Shown here: positions 43,901 through 55,900 of the stretch, piece after piece
Numbering within the stretch: the first letter of the stretch is position 1
Layout: each line of letters starts with the position of its first letter
NCBI GenBank assembly: GCA_032690845.1
Contig: CM064434.1
Coordinates: 10,790,108-10,854,107, forward strand
DNA length: 64,000 nt
Reading direction: 5' to 3'
Source: Eleusine coracana subsp. coracana
Taxonomy: Eukaryota; Streptophyta; Magnoliopsida; Poales; Poaceae
The notes under the pieces: model-generated
Database searches by the model: none
What the model was told of the DNA's origin: nothing
Seen by the model: only the letters and a program-made list of their open reading frames with translations
Made by a program: the position numbers and the translations under genes

Positions 43901-46900
43901 GTCTCCTGCTAAACAGCGTAGATACACTCCAAGAACTCTATTTGTGACTTCTGATTGCCCATTTGTCTGAGGGTGGAAAGCGGAATTGAGGTGCAATTGA
44001 ACTCCAGACAGCCGAAAAAGCTCAGACCACAATTTGCTTGTAAAGACAGGATCACGATCACTAACAATGGAACAAGGAATACCGTGAAGACACACAATCT
44101 GGTCAAAGAATGCTTGGGCAACTGACATAGCAGTAACATAGCAGTATAGGGATGCCCAAGTGCTATGAAGTGTGCGTACTTAGAAAACTGATCAACCACT
44201 GTCAGCACTACTGATTTACCACCAACCTTAGGAAATCCTTCCACAAAATCAAGAGCAATATCAGCCCAAACTGAGTGTGGTATATCCAGCGGTTGTAAGA
44301 GGTCAGCCGGATGAAGATGCTCAGTTTTATTTTTCTGGCAAACAACACAACTCTTGATGAAGTCACGTACCAATTTGTTCGCTTGAGGACAAAAAAATGT
44401 GGCACGGAGACGATTAAGTGTCTTTTGAACACCTTCATGTCCTGCCTCATATGCCACAGCGAGAATCTGTGGCCACAACGAGCAAGAAGATGGAACAAAT
44501 ATACGGCCCTGAAATAGAACCAAGTCGTCGACAAGGGACCAGCCGGCAGCTGCTGTACCACCTTCAATTTCAGCACGCTTGGCGATGACCTCGGGTAATG
44601 AAGCAGCCTCCAGCCGGAATTGAGTGTAAAGCTCAAAATCTGGTAATGACAAGGCATAGGCCAATATGTCCTCTTCATCACGCCTTGATAGTGCATCGGC
44701 CACCGCATTTTGTTTACCAGGACGAAATTCCACAGTGAAGTCAAAACCAAACAACTTGCTTACCCACGTATGCTGCGGAATTGTTGAGAGGCGCTGATCC
44801 AAAAGAAACTTCAGGCTATAGTGATCTGTCCGCACAAGAAACGGTCGAGTCCACAAATAAGGCCGCCAATGTTTGACTGCTTTAACCAAACCAATAAGCT
44901 CTCTTTCATATGCCGCCAATTTAGCGTGATGAGGAGCCACAGCTCTACTGAAGAATGCAATCGGGCCAGCTCCCTGATGTAAAACTGCACCAAACCCAGA
45001 ACCTGAAGCATCACAATCTACCACAAATTGTTTGCTGAAATCTGGCAACTGCAGAACAGGGGTAGTAGTTAGAGCAGTCTTCAACATGATAAAGGCTGCA
45101 TCAGCTTCTGGAGTCCAACGAAAAGCTTCACGTTTGAGCAACTGGGTCAATGGAGCAGCTGTGGCACCATAATCCTGAATAAAGCGTCGATAGTATCCCA
45201 TAAGGCCAAGGAAACCTCGTGCTGCCCGTACTGTTCGTGGAGTAGGCCAAGCCTAGACAGCAGCCACCTTGTCGCAGTCCATGGCGACTTCATGCTTGGA
45301 GATAACGTGACCCAAATATGCCACTGATGTTGCTCCGAATGTGCATTTGGATTGCTTGAGGGCCAAACCATGCTCACGCAGAAGCTTGAAGACAGCCCGA
45401 ATATGCTGCAAATGCTCAGACCAAGATGAACTATAGATGAGGATGTCGTCGACGAAGACAAGGACAAAGCGACGAATGAACGGCTTGAACACTTCATTCA
45501 TGAGGGCCTGAAAGGTTGCTGGTGCGTTTGTAAGGCCAAACGGCATCACCAAAAACTTGAAGTGTCCATGATGTGTGCGGAATGCAGTCTTAGCCACGTC
45601 TTCAGGAAACATGAGCACTTGATGGTAGCCACTGCGCAAATCCAGTTTTGTGAAGAACTTGGCCCTGTTGAGCTCATCCAACAACTCTTCCACAACAGGA
45701 ATAGGGAATTTATCCTTGAGTGTCTTCGCGTTCAAGGCCCGGTAATCTACACAGAAGCGCCATGAGCCATCGCGCTTCTTGACAAGCAAGACAGGAGACG
45801 AGAACGGTGACGTGCTAGCGCGAATGATTCCTTTGTCAAGCAGAGTTTGGCACTGTTGTTCAATCTCATCTTTGAGCAGCTGAGGATAACGATATGGCCG
45901 AACAGCAATCGGTGTTGTCCCAGGTAGCAAATGAATATGATGATCTTGTCTACGGCGGGGTGGAAGGCCACTTGGAGGTAGGAAAATATCAGCAAACTCA
46001 CCCAACAGCAGCTGCATTACGTCCTGAGTGGTCATGGAACGGAGGTGGATGCTGGGACCTGCTGAAGACCCATGCCACTTGACACGGTATTTGGTGCTGC
46101 GGGAGCTGCAGCTTTTGTGGCTCTATGGCCGAATATATATATAAGAACCTAATACATACTAGGAAGGCCTTTACTTGGCCGGCAATCAAACTTAAAGATA
46201 AAAGATTTAAACTTGCCTAATCTATTAGCAAACCGACTAAAGACTCTATCTACTAGAAACTCTATCTAATAAGATACATATGCGCAGGGATATAGTAACA
46301 AATCTCCCCCTAATCCTTGCGCGTTTGATTATTTTGGACCATTCCAATCCTAGCTCTAAGCTCATGGAATCTGACTCGCCCAAGTGCCTTCGTGAAGATG
46401 TCAGTGAGCTGGTCCTGTGTCCCAACAAAATTCGCATTGATGCTGCCATCTTCAAATGCTTCCCGCACAAAATGATACTTGATCCTGATGTGCTTACTCC
46501 TGTGATGAAAGACGGGATTCTTGATCAGCGCCAACACGGACATGTTATCGATGTTTAGCCCGACTTTCTCAGCTTGATCTCCAGTGAAATCGCTAAGCAG
46601 CCGGGCCAGCCAAATAGCCTGTGTTGCTGCCGAAGTTGCAGCAACATACTCTGCCTCACACGAAGACAGAGCAACCACCTGCTGCTTCAGGGAGTGCCAG
46701 CTCACTGGTCCGCTCCCGAGGAAGAAGATGCCACCTGATGTGCTCCGACTTGTGTCAACATCGTCGGCGAGGTCAGAGTCGGTGTAGCCAATCAACTTCA
46801 CCCTTGCAGCGCCACCGCGCGCATAGAAACAACCGTAGTCTAGTGTTCCAGCAATGTAACGGAGGATGCGCTTGACGGCGACCATGTGCTCCTTCGTAGG

Positions 46901-49900
46901 ACGCTGCAGGAATCTACTCACATACCCAACTTCAAATGAAATGTCCGGCCGGGTGTGAACCAAATAACGTAGGCAGCCGACGATCCGCCGATACAGAGTC
47001 GTGTCGACCTCCGCTGCCTCGCTATTGCGGCTCAGTTTGAGCCTCTCCTCCATTAGGGTATGCACATGATCGCAATTAGACATCCCTGCCATCTCCAACA
47101 CCTTCTGCGCATAGCTCCCTTGGCTTGCCATGATGCCGCTGGCGGTTTGTTGCACCTCGATGCCAAGATAGAAAGACAGGAGGCCAAGATCGCTCATCTT
47201 GAGCTCCGACTTAGTCGGAGTCGATGTAGCCAATCAACTTCACCCTTGCAGCGCCACCGCGTGCATAGAAACAACCGTAGTCTAGTGTTCTAGCAATGTA
47301 ACGGAGGATGCGCTTGACGACGACCATGTGCTGCTCCATAGGACGCTGCAGGAATCTTCTCACATACCCAACTGCAAACAAAATGTCCGGCCGGGTGTGA
47401 ACCAAATAACGTAGGTAGCCGACGATCCGTCGATACAGAGTCGCGTCGACCTCCGCTGCCTCGCTATTGCGGCTCAGTTTGAGCCTCTCCTCTATTGGGG
47501 GTATGCACAGGATTGCAATTAGACATCCCTGCCACCTCCAACACCTTCCGCGCATAGCTCCCTTGGCTCGCCGTGATGCCGCCGGCGGTTTGTTGCACCT
47601 CGATGCCAAGATTGAAAGACAGGAGGCCAAGATCGCTCATCTTGAACTCCGACTTCATCTCCTCCTTGAAGTGCGAGATGTCCTTTTTCGAGGCGCCCGT
47701 GATAACCAAGCCATGAACATAGACACCGACGAGTGTCCGAGCACCACCACTGCCGCGGCCATAGATACCAGCCTCATGTGCAGTTTGCGTGAAGCCGAGC
47801 ATCTTCAATGTGCTGTCTAGCTGCGCATTCCACGCACGTGGAGCTTGACGAAGTCTATAGAGGGCCTTGTGCAGCCGGAGCACCTTGTTCTCCTCCCCGG
47901 CGGCGGCGAATCCCGGTGGCTGCGACACATACACCTCCTGAAGCACCCCATTAAGGAATGCAGACTTGACGTCCATGTGATGCACGGCCCAGCCCTGGTG
48001 ACCAGCCAATGCTAGCAGCAGCCGCACGGATTCCAGCCGCGGGCGAAGGCGTCCTCGTAATCAATCCCTGACTGCTGGACATACCCTTTGGCGACGAGGC
48101 GCTGGCCTCATTCTGCTTCAGCTTGTACACCCATTTCAAACCAATTGGGCGATGGCCACGCGACAAGTCGACGAGCTCCCAAGTGCCATTCTCCTCCACT
48201 GCCTTCAATTCCTCATGCATGGCCGCCTGCCATGCTTCTTCTTTGGATGCTTCCTGAAGCGTGGCCGGCTCCCCGTTGCAAGCAAGATGGAGCTCAGTGT
48301 CAACCACACGAGCTGCAAGGCCTGGTGGAGGCTCGGTGTCACCGAGCAAGTCATCGACCGTGCGATAGCGCACGGGAGTGTTGTCATGGTATGTGTTCAG
48401 CCGATCCTTGTCGTTTGGTGGAGGCGTGACAAAGACAGGAGCCACCGGTGCATCTGCAGCAGTGTGCATCTGCAGCAGTGTGCGGTGCTGGCGTTGCTGG
48501 TGCAGGGGATGGTGTTCGCGCCGCTGGCGGAGGTGACGGTGTGCTGCTCCCCTGTTCATGGGAGTCGGCGCGTCCTCATACGCACGCTACACGATGTGCT
48601 CGATGCGGAAGTCATAGGTGGCCGGCGCAGCAGTGGCGTCCGTCTTCCCCTCCCAATCCCAGCCAACGGATTTGTCAAAAATCACGTCGTGGGACACGAT
48701 CACCTTTCCTGTAGCAGGGTCCAGCAGTCTGTACGCCTTGGTTCCGCTTACGTAGCCGATGAACACCAAAGGGCGACTGCGGTCATTGAGCTTGGACACT
48801 CCAGGCTTCGATCTTCGCGTATGCCACACATCCGAAGGTGCGTAGGAAGGAGACCGAAGGTTTCTTGCCCATCCACGCTTTATACGGAGTCAGCCCGTCC
48901 AGGGCCTTTGTTGGTGCGTGATTGAGGAGGAAGACAGCCGTTGAGACGGCCTCCCCCCAGTAGAGCGCCGGCACCTTCCTCTGCTTCAGCAGTGTGCGTG
49001 CTGTGGCGAGCACGGTCTGATTACGCCTCTCCACGACGCCGTTTTGCTGTGGCGCATACGACGCGGTGAAGTGTCGCTCAACAGAAGTGAATTCGCCACC
49101 ATTGTCGGTGCAGTAGCGCGCAAATTCAGTTGAAGTGAATTCGCCACCATTGTCGGTGCACAGAACACGAAGGCGCTGACCACTCTGGTTCTCGGCGCCA
49201 GCCTGCACCCTTTTGATCGCGGTCTCGGCATCACTCTTCGAGGAGAGGAGCTCGAGCCACATGAAGCGCGAGAAGTCGTCGACGAGGAGGAGGAAGTACT
49301 TTCTTCCACCTGGAGTTGCTGGAGAAACAGGGCCGCAGAGATCACCATGAACAAGCTCGAGGGAAAGGTCAGCGCGATACTTAGCTTTAGCAGGAAATGA
49401 AGCACGCTGATGCTTGGTGGTGACACAGGTCTCGCACAGCTGATTGACGTGGTCCAGCTTGGGAAGACCTTGCACCATGTCATCGCGCGCGAGCCTCCGT
49501 AGAGCGTCGAAGTTCAGATGTCCATAGCGATCGTGCCAGAGCCAATCTCCTTCCGATCCAGCTCGGGCAGCGAGGCACACCGGCTTGGCGATAGCCAGCC
49601 GCAGGATGTAGAGCCGAGTGCGCCCGCGTTCCACCTTGACGAGAAGTCGCTGCTGCCGATCCCAGATGCGCATTACACTGTCATCAATCTCCACCTTGGG
49701 GCCTCCAGCTGACCAATGGAGATAATGGAGTTCTTCAACAGGGGAATGTAGTACACGCCAGTGAAGGCTTTGTGCTTGCCGTTCCGCCCGGCGAAGATGA
49801 CGGTGCCTTGGCTACGGATCTCCACGACCGAGCCGTCACCGAAACGCACGTCGCCAACCACGGCCTGATCCAGACTCGAGAAGGCATCCAACCTCCCCGT

Positions 49901-52900
49901 CATATGGTTTGACACGCCGGTGTCGAGGTACCAGCCCTCCAGCTTCTCTGTGTCATCCGTCTCGCAAAGGAACGCTCGAGCGCGCGTCTCATGAAGATGC
50001 AGCGACGTAGCGGCGTCAACCAGGTCAATGATCTCGACGAGATGAAGAGCAGGTTTGTCGTCGTCGTCGTCCACCGCGAAGTTTGCCTGCTCGCGCTTGG
50101 GTGAGCGACACTCCTTGGCCCAATGACCCTTACGGCCGCAGTTGTGGCACTTGTCCCGTGCAGGATCAGGACGGGATGCGTCCTTTGCTTATGCATCCTT
50201 GTCGCTGCTCTTCCTCCCTCTCTGACCGCGTCGATGATTCTTGGGCTTGGTCTTTGAGGAAGACTCCCCGGACTGCTTGGAGCGCGCAAGCCACTGCTCC
50301 TCCGTAAGCAGTAGCTTGCCAGATGCATCAACTGTCCGGTGCGTTGGAGTTGCGGTTCTCCACCGCTTTCAGTCGACTCGTGATGTCGTCGACTGTCAGC
50401 GTGGAGATGTCAAGCAGGGTCTCTATGGAGACGGCCACCTGCCTGAACGTCTTCGGTACCAGTCGAAGGTATTTTTCGACTACCTTCTGATCCGGCTCAG
50501 GGTCACCTAGGACGGCCAGCTGGGTCATGATGCTTTCCAGTCGAACGGCAAAATCGTCCACCGCCTCGCCTTCGCGGAGGCAGAGTTGCTCGTACTTCGA
50601 CCGTACAGCCTGCGCATTGGACTTGCGCGTTCGCTCGTCGCCGATGCGCGCCTTCCGGATCGCCTCCCACGCCTCCTGCGCAGATGGCTTCACGGCTGTT
50701 GCTGCTTGCATCTCGAGAGGAAGCCTGAGCAGAATTGCTTCCAGGGCCATCCGATCTACTTGAGCGTCGCAATCGCCTAATTCCACGGCCTCCCACAGAC
50801 CGCGGGCTTGGAGCTTGACCTTCATCACCAAAGACCAATCGCTGTAGTTCGCCTTGTTCAAGATTGGGAACGTTTCGGCGCCGCCAACCTCCTTGATCAC
50901 CCGCTGCACGACGGAGTGGCGCCCGCCGCATCTTCGTCTGCTTGGAGAAGGGGATTGCGACCTGCTAGACGAGCGAGAGGTGCGAGGGGTGGCGACGGGT
51001 TTCTTGCCGTCGCTCTTTTCCCCATTGTCATCAACCTTCGCCGGAGGGGGAGTTCCTGCCATCTAGAACGAAACTGCTAAACCAGGCTCTGATTACCAAT
51101 TGTTGGAACCAAAACAGAGACACAGTATTCGGTGCTGCGGGAGCTGCAGCTTTTGTGGCTCTATGGCCGATTATATATATAAGAACCTAATACAAACTAG
51201 GAAGGCCTTTACTTGGCCGGCAATCAAACTTAGAGATAAAAGATTTAAACTTGCCTAATCTATTAGCAAACCGACTAAAGACTCTATCTACTAGAAACTC
51301 TATCTAATAAGATACACATGTGTAGGGATATAGTAACACTTTATATCTATATATATTCATTTTCTCAATCTAGCGAGGCCTATATGATCATTTGTGATTG
51401 CTTTACATCTCATGTAGTGGGTTAACAAACTCGAATTACAAGGAACTGAATGTCTTGTATGATAAGTATAGAGGAAAAGGTATGTCATTTGTTCTTTTTT
51501 TTTTTTGGGTGTGGTGTGGGGAATTTTCATATACTCCTATTATAACTGAAAATAATAAAAACAAATAACGTGCAACCAGGCCTAGAGATACTTGCATTTC
51601 CTTGCAACCAATTCGCTGGTCAAGAGCCTGGCAGCAATGAAGACATTCAAGAGACAGTGTGCACTAGGTTTAAGGCTGAATTCCCTATCTTTGATAAGGT
51701 AAGCAGTATGCAGTTTAACTGTCATTTGGTTTATTTATGCTTCATGCCTTCAACAATGATAACTTAGCTACACTAGTTTTTTGCACGTGCAACATGCACA
51801 TGCGATTATTTATCCACGTGAAACCATCTAAACTTTTTCTCATAGATGTTTATTATTTGTGTCATGCAGATGCAAAGATCTATACTATTAACTGAATAAT
51901 CTACATGACTAATTACCATACTTAAGTAAAGAATGTGCACATCAACCAATATTGTGTTTTAATATACTAACACAAATTGTGTGACAACACAGAATGACAT
52001 TCAGTTGGGGATCAAGATGACTGAAATTGACAACATGTCATGGAGAGGTCTATCAAAGATTGAATTTATTTTACCATTCACTCTATTTCGCTTATATAAA
52101 ATTGAATTGATTAGGGGTTAGGCAGCCATGGAAGTTCCCAGCCAGCTGCTGCCAGGGAATCAGAGCAAAGCATAGAGAAAAAAAAATGTCTTACCTGGAT
52201 TATAAATATTCCTTTTCTTCTCCATGCTTTGGAGAGTTCTAAAATAAAAAAATTTAGTTGGGTTGCATGCACTAAAAAAATACATATTATAAACATGCAA
52301 TAAAATTGCTCTAAAATTAGATTTACAAACACTGCAGTACTATTACTATTACACTGCATGATGAACAATTGAATATTCAGATCAGGCGGACAGGCTGTGG
52401 CCTGGTGGTGAAGACGCATGGGTGCGTCCGACCCGGCGGGAGTTCGATCCCCCGTCCCGCACCTGCCTCCTGTAAAGGCTGGATCGTGTAGTGTTTCTCT
52501 CAAAAAAATATTCAGATCAGTTATGATAATGTGAGAAAAGGTAATGTTATAGCTTATGGTCTTCAAATTAATGTAGGTTACAACAAGAGCATAAATTTAA
52601 CCATTAACCAGTGGAGTGGTCAGATCATTCTGAATGTATATATATATGTTCAATTGAATCCCTGGAACTGAAATAGAAGTATACTTTGATTTGGATTATA
52701 TGTGACAGTTACATACTTCTCTTTAAATTGATGCTTTGCTCTATGAAACACCCAACCAGCTGACATATACTATCCTTTGTGCAAAAACAAACATGAGCAT
52801 CTTGTTTAAAATATCAGACATTTATAGTATACAAGCAAGTACATCCGCATTGCAGTTGCCTCGTGGTCATTATGTAAACGAATTAAAAGTGGACACAAGA

Positions 52901-55900
52901 TGACAACACTTAACAAGTACAACGCTAGGTTTTCCATTTAAGAAAAAAGAAAAGAAAGCTATCACTTAGCTAGCTCTGCATCCATAGCCTACATCAACAT
53001 GCAGAGTGCCTAGTTGCCTTCAGTCAGCTCCGGATGCTGCAACTTCTGATCATCTCATGGAAAATAACAAGAAAATAAAGTTTGTCATTAGCGGTCATAG
53101 CATTTCATTATGACAGACAGAGCATCAATATTACAAAGAATAGTCGATCATAAGAAACTGTTAAGGCATGCAACTCCATTTTCAAAAAAAAGTTCTTGGC
53201 ACTCTTTATCATACATATTAATGTCAAACAATGTCATCTCAGCTTTGGCGCATTATTCTGGATCAGTGTGATCCAAAAATATTTGGGACAATTTGTTTTA
53301 AGCACAGATTTGAAGTCTAATTGTAATCTAGCCCATAATTTGTTCGCCCCGTGTCTTAAAAAAAGCAATCATACATGTCTGAGGCAACAGAAAGTGAACT
53401 ACCCCTTTATTAGTTGTTACTACTCCTGACAATTTTTACTCAAGACCCACTTGTCTGAACAATTGAGTGTTTGCTCCTACAAATCGTTACTGAAAAAGGT
53501 AAGGTAAATAAAAAATTGGTAAATGGAAAGCACCTCTCACTAAAATCATACTTACATAATAACTGGTAGTCTAGAACCTGGCTCGCATTTTTGAGATGAA
53601 TAATAAACATCCATTGATTGGAGGTCCCATTGAACAAATTGACCCATTGAACAAATTGATTTGCCATGAAAAACGAAGGGACAATCTCAGCAGTAATAGT
53701 TGAATATAAGCTTAGATATGCTCAACGAAGGTAAAAATGCCCTATGGCTGCACAAAAACATGGTGAACTTATCCATCACCCATGACATTTGAAGGCACAT
53801 CACTTGGACTTTTAGGCAATGTAGTGCAAAGGTCGCTAAAGAATGATGGATTATTCTGGCTGCTAGTTGATTGCAGTATGTACTCATGGAGTAGGATATC
53901 AACCTGTCGCTTAAAATCCTAGTTCAGTGTCATGATCAAGCCCAGGAGTAGGTTCTGTCAGACTATGTATTCAAGACAACTGTTGACTAATATTAACCAT
54001 GTCTATGTAATGTGAATTACCAGTACCAGACCAGGTCAGACCACGCCGGTGCCATGTTAGCACATAGTAGACAAAGCCTTAGAACACAGATTTAGTCCAG
54101 ATGGTGTGCACAAGGGAGTTTCCGCATTGTTATGCAACCTGAATGCCGTCACATGTGACATAAATAACGAAGTCCAGGAGTATTCTTTTTTCTGAAATTA
54201 TAATTACCAGTCAGTAGTCAAATATTGTGGAACTGGAAACAGAACAAATGTTACTATTCTGTAGAAGTAATAGTCGAGAGCATGTTCATACCGCCTCTTC
54301 ACTGATTTTGTTAGCTGAAAAGGTAACAAAAAATAATGGATGGATAAGCAAGATCTAATACTGCTATCATGTAATCAAGGACAAATGAATAACCGGCCTG
54401 AGCAATATTATGCAAAAACATGAACTCACAAAGGGATTTGATGTATTTAAATATCTGAAAATCCAGTTGGGAGCCGCAAAAATCATGCCTTTAACAATGA
54501 TAACTTAGCTACAAAAGGTTATACCCACATGCACATTTGCATATTATATGAATGATATTGCTCCATATACTATCAGTTACTAGTGTTTTTATTAGTTATT
54601 GATTCTTAATTTTGAGATATGGAACTGTTATAAGGTCAGAGCATATATCAGCTTCTATGGAAGCTATAACTTCGTAACTGATGTTACAAACTGATCTCAA
54701 TACACCACGATGACTATGGTCTTATCCTGCATGTATAGGGTTAGGATATGTGTATCAGTATCTGGCAGATATGGATACATGAATACCTCATTTTTCTGAA
54801 AAAAACTGATATGTGGATATGTTTTTCATTTTTAAAAATAATTAATTTACATATAAATGAGATGATAGTAGGAAAAATCAAGTAATTTTCTTAGTTCTTG
54901 AGCCAACACTATTCTTGTTTCTAAAGATTGAATTGTAAGGCTTGGAGGGGTAAGAAATCAAACAATCAAAAGGAACACAGCTCAGAATGGGGAGTGAAGA
55001 AATCGTGAAATGGGAAGGGAAAAGATATTGAGGGAGAAAGGAGGAGAGCATGCTTGCAAGAAGAGGGTGCACCTTCTTACTCCAGTGACCTTGATGAGGA
55101 CGCCGGTGACGAGCTCCGACTCTAGTAGGATGCCGCTGGCTTACTGGTTTAGCACACCCCCGTAGGCATCATTCATGCCAGAGACAGCTGCCTGCCTTCC
55201 CTGTCTTCCTTGCTCTTCCCTTTTTGTGGCGCCTAGGGCAGGGAAACAGGATGGGAACTTCTAGGAAGGGAAGGAAAATGAACAAACACCTCTTCTCTGG
55301 AGGCCTTCCATTGATTCACTGTTAGCTGGTGCTGCAGGGGTGGATCCATCTTCCTGGTTTATTTAAAAATAGGTGTTCTGATCTTTTATATTTGATGAAT
55401 ACCATTGGAAATTGGACTGAGTTGAAGCTACCATTGCAAAGAATATGAGTTAAGAAATACAGTCCCTAACCTCTGTTTATTGGAGTACTCGCTGACTTTG
55501 TCAGTCGTGGAGCGAGTAAATCGTGTATGTTTTGACTGAGATGTTTAATAGTGACTTTGTTCTGATATGGAAATATTTAATTGTTAAAAAGTTCCAACAA
55601 AATCTGGAGGATATGTGTGTGTGTCTTGCCATTTTACAGAGAAAGGACAACCAGAGACAACTTAGGCCATCAAAAAATTTCCTTACCCTGATCCTCATAA
55701 ATTTGGAATTAACAGACAATATGACAGCACTAATTTTCCAAATTGGTGAACTTAGAGTTGTATATGTAGACTGATTAATGGATCTTAACTCTCACTATCC
55801 TAAATTGTATATGTAGACTGATTAGTAGATCTAACTATTCTAGACTGGAAGAATTATAACTATTTAGATCTTTACTATCCACTTCAGCAATCATCAAGCT

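Larger units (their letters stand above)
46080..51338 (-). mobile_element. Ty1/copia element in GPX intron 2, near full length
   Basis: A minus-strand element with a 238-base 5' LTR (51101-51338) and a truncated 3' LTR (46080-46300). It has a primer site directly inside the 5' LTR, a purine tract next to the 3' LTR, and gag, protease, integrase, RT and RNase H in copia order. It carries several disabling changes: frameshifts, a 48-base duplication in integrase, a 442-base tandem duplication in RT/RNase H, and loss of the RT catalytic Asp pair. The 3' LTR lacks its last 20 or so bases where it meets gypsy sequence, so no target duplication can be tested. Confidence 0.85.

Noticed and set aside
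52396..52455. A possible tRNA gene suggested by A and B boxes
   Set aside because: No acceptor or anticodon stems can be formed outside the boxes; target duplications show it is a SINE.
52111..52566. A 151-codon minus-strand ORF in GPX intron 4
   Set aside because: No domain, unlikely amino-acid make-up, and it overlaps the SINE whose boundaries are well supported.
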